Source: Zea mays (Eukaryota > Streptophyta > Magnoliopsida > Poales > Poaceae). From it: 64,000 nt of DNA. The position numbers and the translations under genes were made by a program. The notes beneath the pieces are model-generated. The model made no database searches and was not told the DNA's origin. It saw only the letters and a list, made by a program, of their open reading frames with translations. Of this stretch, positions 57,126-64,000 are shown one piece after another (the stretch's first letter is position 1; each line of letters starts with the position of its first letter). The stretch lies in the NCBI RefSeq assembly GCF_902167145.1, contig NC_050104.1, forward strand, positions 13,724,001-13,788,000. Reading direction: 5' to 3'.

Positions 57126-58813
57126 TGTAGGATCTAGGACACCGGCTAGAGGGGGGGTGAATAGGCGGTTTTGACTAAAATCAAAAACACTAGGTAAATT
57201 TAATCAATATAACAAGAGGAATAAATTCTCTAGTGACAATAAGTAAACAATGTATGAGAAACAACTGCGGTGATTGAATACTTGAGAAACAATATGCAAA
57301 ACACTAATTACTTGCAAAGCAATAAGTAATGCAAGAAGGTAGAGACACCGAAATTTATCCCGTGGTATCGGTGATTTGCCGATCACCCCTAATCCACGTT
57401 GAGGTGGAATTCAAGCTCTCACTTGCTCCTCTATCAAGTCACGGCTTGATCTTTGAGCCAAGTGGACAAGAAATCACTCAATACCTCGATTCCACTAATG
57501 TCACCTTTGCCGCTCCGGCGAGGTAGGCGCAAACCCCTCACAATCAACACCGCGGCTTCTCCACAATCTTCTTGGAGAGCTCGACGGAGACAATCACTCG
57601 AGCCGTCTAGGAGGCGGCAACCTCCAAGAGTAACAAGCCAATGACGCTTGCTCGGTGTACCACCTAGTGCCTCAAGAATCACCAAATGATGCAAATGCGC
57701 TAGGAACCCTCAATCTCTCACTAGAATGCAATCTCAAACAAAGAGTGTGAGAGAGTGAGTTGGAGGATCACAAATGAGCTCAATGTGTGCAAGGAATAGC
57801 CAAGAGAGGTCTCTCACACGAGCTACCCTTCTATTTATACCCCTCCATCAAAATCCAACTGTTATGTGCAAAAAGCACATGTTCTGCGCACACGCGGACG
57901 GTCCGCGCCCTAGGGCCGGACGGTCCGCCGTACACATAACGGCTATAATCCCCGTTTGAAAACTATCAGAACTGTCAGAAAAGGTAGGTCCGGACAGTCC
58001 GCCCTCCAAGGCCGGACCGTCCTCGACCTGGCAGCATGAGGCACCCGAGCCTCGGTCCAAGGACAGTTAACACGCGCGGACCGTCCGCCTATAAATCCGG
58101 ACGGTCCGCGACCTGAGATAGTACTGTCCGGACTAGTCCCCCGGACAGTCCATAGTACAAATCAAAGAAATCGCACAGTCCCTGACCAAAAAACATTTTG
58201 ACACCTGCGGACTGTCCGCCCTGCATGGCCGGACGGTCCGCACTATAATTCAAGGACTGACCCGAAACCAGTCTTCTCTGGACATGACTGTGGACGGTCC
58301 GGCCCTAAGGCCCGGACGGTCCGCAGTGCAAAGTAACAAGGTGGCCCCTGAAGTAGACAGTTCTTCGGACCCTCTGGTGGATCGCGGACAGTCCGCCCAC
58401 AAGGACCGGACGGTCCGCGCATCCAAGACTTTGCAACTTTCAAACTTGTTTTTGAAAGAACTTTTAACTCACGAGATTTGAAGCGTTGTTAGTCCTCATG
58501 CAAATGCAACTACTTGATGCTCTATGAGGCACTAAGTTTCACACAGATCAAAGTCATTGACTCCTCTTAATAGTACGGCTATCTAGCCTACTAATCCGGT
58601 CAGGTATCTTCTCTAAACTCCTCAAGACCGGCAAAAACAAAACCTATATTATACCTTTGCCTTTATCTGATCCACAACCAATGTTTATGATTCTCCAACA
58701 TTTCCTGTTTTATGTGGTTCAACCCTGCATTCTCATTTCTTGAAGAATCGTTAGTCCACAAGCAGTTGTCATTAATTACCAAAACATCACCAAAGGGGCC
58801 TAGATGATTCACA
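57126..58813 (-). repeat. 5' LTR of Sirevirus A (1,688 bp)
   Basis: It is intact, with a TATAAATA box on minus at 57832-57839. It is rich in palindromic GCGGACGGTCCGC-type motifs between about 57890 and 58420. It differs from the 3' LTR by about 12 substitutions and a one-base indel counted by eye, so the insertion is young. Confidence 0.92.
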
Positions 58814-59117
58814 GTGGGGCAGTAGGTTGGGGAGAAAGAACAAGGTGAAGCACGGGAAGACGAACGGAACGTTCGACGACGACGAAAACGACGACGCACG
58901 CATGTTGTGAAACGTCCTCGTGGACGTGCAATAGCCACTGCGTGGGTCGGTGTTGGGGCTGATATCGGACGAATATGAGGAGGAGGCGCCTGCTCCCACG
59001 CCCTCTGCCGAGAATGGGATGACGCGAAGGCGGAGGCATGAGGGAGAGAGAAAAGAAGCAAGATGGCGAACGAGGTGGCGGCAACTGAGACGAGGACCAT
59101 CATTATCGTGCGTAGGT

Positions 59118-59506
59118 ATATATGGCTAAATAGGCCGTGTCTAGCGGACCGGCCCGAGGTACGACCCATTTAATAGTGTCTGGGACAGCCCGGCACGAGC
59201 GTCGCGCCGTGCTTGGGCCGTAGTGCCAGCCCGACCCGACACAATTATGTTTTTTTTATTTTACAAAAAAATCGTATATACATATATACAATTTACATTT
59301 AATATTAAAAACACCTAAGCATGATGTTATACTGGTTAGATGAACCTCACCTCCTACATTGTTTTTTAACATTTTTCGCTGATTTAACTAAATGGCCCGG
59401 CGGGCTAATGGGCTGGCCCGGCACGGTCAGCAGGCCGACGTGCTGTGCTTGGGCCGGAGCTGCGGCTTGCGGGCCCATACTGGGCCGCGCGTTTGGCCAT
59501 CTATAA
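59118..59506. mobile_element. hAT-type MITE (389 bp) just upstream of the split ORF
   Basis: It is flanked by a perfect 8-bp duplication, GCGTAGGT (59110-59117 and 59507-59514). The ends are imperfect inverted repeats (ATATATGGCTAAA, and the right end read inward TTATAGATGGCCAAA). The inside is rich in GGCCCGGCACG and GTGCTTGGGCCG motifs in inverted arrangement. It is non-coding. Confidence 0.8.
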
Positions 59507-59514
59507 GCGTAGGT

Positions 59515-59650
59515 GTGGTTTGAGACGTAGATGTTGGTTGCGCGGAGGGAACAAGCGTGCAGCAGGTTGATTTGAAATAGATGTGATGAGTTATTTGTAA
59601 AAAGATGACGCAAAATAACCGTTGAAACTGATGCTTTAATATAGTAGAGA
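59515..59650 (-). other. 5' end of the putative second Helitron
   Basis: On minus, TCTCTACTATATTAAAGCAT at 59650 leads into AT-rich DNA running to the MITE. It may hold the promoter of the split ORF; no TATA box can be placed with confidence. Confidence 0.45.
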
Positions 59651-59775
59651 TAGTGACAAACCATGCATCTCATCGCATCACATCATTCCCGATCACACCG
59701 CACTGCACTGCTCGTCTCGACCCAATGAGGCGAGCGATCCAACCTCACACAAGTTATACAAAGTCCACCTCTTAA

Positions 59776-59913
59776 GGGCTCGTTCGTTTTCTCTTCAATC
59801 CATGTGGATCGAAGAGATTGGATGTGTTTTCAATTTATAGTAAGTCAAAATCTATACTATTTGTTTTCAAATCTCATCTAATCCATGTGATATAAAAATA
59901 ACCGAACAAGGCC
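59776..59913. mobile_element. Tourist-like MITE (138 bp)
   Basis: The ends GGGCTCGTTCGTTTT and AACCGAACAAGGCC are imperfect inverted repeats flanked by TAA (59773-59775 and 59914-59916), the Harbinger target duplication. Confidence 0.75.
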
Positions 59914-59937
59914 TAAGTTGGTCAGAGTATTTTAATT

Positions 59938-60019
59938 GTTTCAAGGTTGTTATTTAAAATTAAATAGCAAAAAAAAACTTTCAAGGTTGTTATTTAAAAT
60001 TAAATAGCAAAAAAAAAAC
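59938..60019. repeat. Two-copy 41-bp tandem duplication
   Basis: Two near-perfect copies of a unit starting TTTCAAGGTTGTTATTTAAA and ending in an A-run. They differ mainly in A-run length, so replication slippage is likely. Confidence 0.85.
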
Positions 60020-60512
60020 CCCTATAGATCCCCTTCCATTTCCCTTGTCACCAAATTAACCCCATTTAACTATTATGAGCCATGAAATATTAATTGAATT
60101 AAATGGGCTAGCCTATTTAAATCCAACATTTTGAAACGAGAAAAAACAATGTGCTTCAATACTTTGAAACTTTCTTTTATAGTGTTTACAATGCCTGACC
60201 GGACGTTGACTAATCTTTCAATTAGTCAACGACTCTGACAACTGTAACATAGCAGCATGTGTGAACTTCATAAGAAAAGTCAAGATTCACACTTAGTAAA
60301 GTTTGATCCATTATAGTTTTGGTATATGGGAAATCCAGCTCAAAGCATCCCCAGTATCTTCTCTCAAGCCTTCGCTACCCTGCTGCAAATTCAATGAATT
60401 TAACAACGTGAACATCTAAATGAGTATCTATAGTAAACAAATGTCAAAGATTTTTCTAAATTTTATCTATTTGCTCGTGTACAAAAGAAAAATCTCCATA
60501 TTCAATCCAGTA
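60020..60512. other. Downstream flank of the transporter gene
   Basis: No gene is seen. The transporter 3' UTR must lie in the right part of this stretch; no canonical AATAAA was found close to the stop. Confidence 0.4.
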
Positions 60513-63301
60513 TCAACTCCTGTTGGCAAGAAGTGAAGCTTCATCGTCATCCCGTTCTCCGTCATGGAGAGATTTACCATCGCAAGAATTTCTGTTTGCA
60601 GGGAGAGAAGTTAACTCGACATTCTCTACTCGCTGAGCTTCATCATCATCTCCCTCATTCAGCAAATCGGATGGAAGAAGAGTGGAATTCGGATCACTTC
60701 TTGGCACCAAGAACAGCAGCGCCAGTGGTAGCAGCCTCATCATATTCCGAATCAAGATTGCGGCCCAGAGGTTCTTGAATTCTGTTCTTGTGATTCTCAA
60801 CAAATGAAGGAGCAATCCACCAACCCATGATCCAGTTAACGAGCCAATGTTGTCGATGGACATGAGCAATGCGTAGAATGTGCCTTCAATGCCAGTGGGG
60901 CAAAGCTTTGAGCTAAGCACTAGAAGAGGCATCCATTTGATACGGTTGATCATTTTGGAGACCCCCTCATCGATCACCGCAAAGTAGTAATCTGGTATCC
61001 CCATCTTAAGATTTAGTCGAAGCACCAAGATCAGATCAAGCATTCCTGCCAAGCTTAGCAACAGCTGGCTTGAAAAAAGAAGGCTTCGAAAGGAATGGTC
61101 CTTAAGAATATTCTGATAAAGTATAACACCCACAAGAGAACCAACTGATCCAATAGCGAACATGAAGCCAATAAATCCCTGGTGAAATGACATATAGTTA
61201 GTTTGACTACGCGTTCAGAAAGAACAATTTTTCAGAAGTACCAAGCTATATTTCCATAAAATGAAATGCCATTCCAAATGTGTCAGGTCTACAAGAATTT
61301 TAAGTTCACGAGACCTTTACATTCATGAACAAGTTGCCAAGCATGCATCATAGCTAAATGATGTGTATATGTACCTCATGAAAAGATAACCCTGCGCTTT
61401 GGTCCGTGTACCAGAAGAACATTCCTTCTTGGATGTCGACACTCAACGCAAGTGATATGTACATGTAAACACATGGTCGCCATACTTCAGGACATTTCAA
61501 AGCTGTTAACATTTTCCCACTTGCTTCTACGAACTTCTTATGGGCCTGAATTTGCCATGCCAGGAAAGAAAAATTAGAGTAATATGAGAGTATATGTGGT
61601 CTCATAGAAAACAAGAACAACAACATTCCTAACCTGCTCGTATGGAAAGTTGGGGATATGAACCTCCTTTAGCAGAGTTCCGGATAAAATTACCAAGGCA
61701 GAGGGTATGGTTAACAGGCCAAGGGCACCCTTGAGAAAGGCAAGATTTATCCATTATCAGATACCAACACCATATGCATTTTGAAAGGAAGAAAAATATG
61801 CCAGCACCATCCAAGTAATGGTAACTGTCAGTCTAATTTACATTTGACAAGTCACAGAAAAGAGAAGCAGTACAAGTAAAGTTGACTGATTATTATGCAG
61901 AAAAAATGCATCGGATGAAATTACTTCGAATTAGATTAAGATGAAGATATCCAGGGGTTCTAATTCTAGCAGTGATAAATGCACATCAAAGAAATTTCAA
62001 AAGCACGAAACTCAAACAAATCTTAAGAGATGAACTAGTGATACTCACTTGAGCCCCTATTGCATGAACAAGAAAACCACTTATTGAGAATCCGATAAGA
62101 CCTCCAACAGATGAACAGAATCCATTTAAGCTTATCATATCAGCAGCAAGATGAGGGTACACTATACTGTTTTCTGCCACGCAAGCATCTATAGTAACAT
62201 CAGCTATCGCCACGCTAGCGCTTCCGGTCATCAATGCCAACAAAGCGAACAATGCATGAAGCTTGCTGTGGAGAGCGAGTATAAGCATTGCAATCACTCC
62301 GATGAAGCCTGCATACTCCTCAAAAACAGGGAGGGAACAAAACAAACAAAATACTCATTTTCTATTTATGCTTTTACTAAATGAAGCTTATTCTCCTATC
62401 AAGAGAATAGTAGTAGTAGTATGAATGCCATTGTTAGCGAACAATGGCTCATTTTGGCTTATGCTGTTTGCTGCAAAGCTTGTTTTTTCAAAATAAATGC
62501 ACCTACACAGTCACATTGATTCCTTCCTACTAGCTATTTGGTACTCCTCCATGCAGTTAATGAATCAAAATTAAGATGTACTGAACTAATCATCATTTTA
62601 AAACAAGTTTTTTTAATGATTTAGTTTGGATCTTATGCTGCACCTACTAGATGTAAAGTCAACTAGTGCATAGCCATTAGCTAATAGGCATGTTTGATGC
62701 TCATTGCCGTTGACACGTTTTGTCACTACTTTTCAGGATTACGAGTCATCTAACTTTACTTGCACTCCTACATTTCCGCAAGATATTTTTCAGTCCTAAA
62801 GTTCCTACCAAATTGAACGAGGAACACTGGTTTTCCAGAAATCAGGACCCAGGAGCGTCTCTAACCAAAAACCAACACATGCTCCTCACCTGCAAGAATA
62901 AAGTAGGGCCGGCGGCGGTATCCGGCAACGGGGAGCACGTCGGTGAGCAGGCCCCAGAGCGGCTTGACCATCCAGGGGATGGACGTGACGCCCTGGTACA
63001 CCTGCGCCACCGACGGCTGCACCCGCTGCACGTCCTTCCAGTAGTAGTCGGACGCGACGCGCGAGATGCCGCCACCGAGGCCCTGGCTGATGCCGTACGT
63101 GGCCACCACGCCGAAGACGAAGCTCCAGTGCAGTTCCCTGGCCAGCATCCGGAACCACGCCACCGGCGACGTTGGGGGGCTGCCGTGGCCATGGCCGTCG
63201 CCCTCGGCCACCTTAGCTGGCGATCCCGGGGCCTCCTCGATGAAGACATTGGTGTCCCTCTCCTTGTCCTCGGCGAGGTCGGGGGCCGGCTGCGGCGACA
63301 T
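60513..63301 (-). CDS. Folate-biopterin transporter (BT1/MFS family), five exons, 534 aa
   Basis: Members move folates or pteridines across membranes; some plant members are plastidic. Exons on minus: 63301-62890, 62308-62049, 61729-61634, 61545-61375 and 61178-60513, all with GT-AG borders; the sum is 1,605 nt with the frame kept. ATG 63301 opens a hydrophilic acidic N-terminus without a clear transit peptide. Exon 1 contains the family blocks [20 protein letters not shown] and [20 protein letters not shown]. Exon 2 has [19 protein letters not shown]. Exon 4 has [20 protein letters not shown] and MFFWYTD. Exon 5 has [18 protein letters not shown]. About 12 membrane segments are expected (family knowledge). 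The acidic Ser/Asn tail ends LLANRS. The length fits the family and no break was seen. Substrate and subcellular site are not deducible. Confidence 0.92.
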
Positions 63302-64000
63302 TTCCGTGGTCGCTTGTGCTGTCGCGCGCGAGATCTCCTATGGCCCGCAGCCCGCTAGGAGACTGCAACAGAGCTCGGATTTCTTCACTGGGCTTTACCG
63401 AACCTCTCCATGATCCGGATAATGGATGCTCGATGCTCCAGGCACAGATTTGGGGTTTCTTGGATTCTACGCACTGTGGGAAGCGACAGCAAGATCGGAG
63501 CTGGGTGAGGTAGGTGCGTCTGTATCGTATCGATCCAGAAAGTCTTGAAAAAACCAAGAGAGTGTCAAGCTAACCGCTCCTGAAGGTATCAATCAGATCA
63601 AAAGTTTGCTCGAACCTTTTGTTACAATCTGAACTTGGGATAAACTGGCAAAAGAAATGGAGAAAAATGTCAAGAAAAATTTTTGGCAGGCGAATGGTGC
63701 CCAATGGCTTCCAAAAACACACCACTGGGCATCGAGACATGAATGGGGTTAGCTGCAGACATCAGGTACAAGTGGACTATAAACAAGAACAGCGTGAAGT
63801 AAAAAAAGTTGCACGAGATCGAAGTCCTAAGAAATTGGGAGATTCCTTCGGCAGGTTAGCCGTTTGACCTTTTGTTTAATTGGTTTTAAAAACGGTGAGC
63901 TGGCTCGCTAGCTGACAGCAGCATGGACAAAGAGTGCCTGTCGTGTGGGCCCCTGATACCGGGCCAGCCTTGTGCGGTGGGTCGTGTACTAGTGCAGTTG
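63302..64000. other. 5' leader and promoter region of the transporter gene
   Basis: GC-rich leader sequence extends to about 63500, then AT-rich DNA follows. No convincing TATA box or other coding region was found. Short open frames antisense to exon 1 and the leader are shadows. Confidence 0.45.

Larger units (their letters stand above)
15635..58813 (-). mobile_element. Sirevirus-type Ty1/copia element A (own length ~11.5 kb), host of nested elements
   Basis: The ends TGTAGGATCTAGGACACC (15635) and GATGATTCACA (58813) are flanked by a perfect GTGGG duplication (15630-15634 and 58814-58818). The minus strand gives 5' LTR (58813-57126), PBS, gag, PR, then (after the B insertion) IN-RT-RNase H, an extra ORF, multiple polypurine tracts and the 3' LTR (26264-15635, split by C). 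Order PR-IN-RT-RH means copia. The long gag, extra 3' ORF, GGAC-N-GTCC palindromes and repeated PPTs mean Sirevirus. Confidence 0.92.
15452..59103 (-). pseudogene. 155-codon ORF with N-terminal signal peptide, split by Sirevirus A
   Basis: The 5' part runs from ATG 59103 to 58814 and begins MMVLVSVAATSFAILLLFSL, a good signal peptide or signal anchor, followed by a Pro-rich then very Arg-rich segment (VRRRFRRRRTF) and Cys-containing SPCSFSPTYCP. Removing A and one copy of its GTGGG target duplication joins the frame at 15629 without a shift; it continues 58 codons to TAG at 15452-15454. So the insertion target was an open frame. I do not recognise the family. It could be a secreted peptide precursor or a fused capture product within the Helitron. 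The MITE at 59118-59506 sits 14 bp upstream of the ATG. Confidence 0.45.
14229..59650 (-). mobile_element. Putative second Helitron (minus), enlarged by nested retrotransposons
   Basis: On the minus strand the 5' end TCTCTACTATATTAAAGC starts at 59650 after host A. The 3' end ...GCAACCGGCTAG finishes at 14229 before host T, with CGTCGCAACGCATAGGC resembling the GTTGCAACGCACGGGC arm of the 5792-7067 Helitron. The hairpin is eroded, so the 3' end is less sure. Without Sirevirus A (15635-58813) the unit is about 2.2 kb, and about 1.85 kb without the MITE at 59118-59506. It contains an ORF with a signal peptide that A has split. No Rep/helicase is present. Confidence 0.55.

Noticed and set aside
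62720..63413. Plus-strand frames up to 212 codons
   Set aside because: They are antisense to exon 1 of the transporter gene, which has clear family motifs on the minus strand.

Overview
This is a plant nuclear window, almost certainly from a grass and most probably maize (Zea mays). The evidence is nested LTR retrotransposons with perfect 5-bp target-site duplications (TSDs), two Sirevirus-type copia elements, Tat-type and chromodomain gypsy elements, Helitrons carrying gene fragments, a CACTA element with a captured gene piece, and Tourist and hAT MITEs. Host genes have GT-AG introns. There are no bacterial features. The species name is inference.

Layout. (1) 1-2700: the first exon of an ORC1 gene (minus strand, PHD finger) with a gypsy element in its first intron; that element runs off the left edge. 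(2) 2700-7700: gene-poor DNA with an hAT MITE (3363-4043), a Tourist MITE (4074-4340), a tRNA-like unit (about 5706-5784) and a 1.3-kb Helitron (5792-7067) carrying a decayed PP2C phosphatase fragment. (3) 7699-12724: a solo LTR with TSD ATAGA, split by a 3.6-kb CACTA transposon (7887-11504) that holds two exons resembling the tRNA methyltransferase TRM5. (4) 12725-14228: no recognisable gene.

(5) 14229-59650: an apparent second Helitron (minus strand) blown up from about 2.2 kb to 45 kb by nested insertions. Sirevirus A (15635-58813, TSD GTGGG) lies in it. Sirevirus C (16829-25766, TSD ACGGT) sits in A's 3' LTR. Tat-like gypsy B (32304-54984, TSD ATCAT) sits in A's pol. Chromodomain gypsy D (33749-44586, TSD GCGCG) sits in B's 3' LTR. 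Peeling the layers off restores A's pol frame and a 155-codon ORF with a signal peptide at the A insertion point. (6) 59651-64000: a Tourist MITE, then a five-exon folate-biopterin transporter gene (minus, 60513-63301), the only host gene that looks complete here.

The host genes are ordinary plant housekeeping functions (replication origin licensing, pteridine or folate transport) and are not functionally linked. Most of the window is transposon sequence. A keeps an open pol from integrase to RNase H and an intact extra ORF after pol, but its gag has a stop. C has two stops in pol. B has lost protease and most of RT. D has lost gag. None looks autonomous as it stands.
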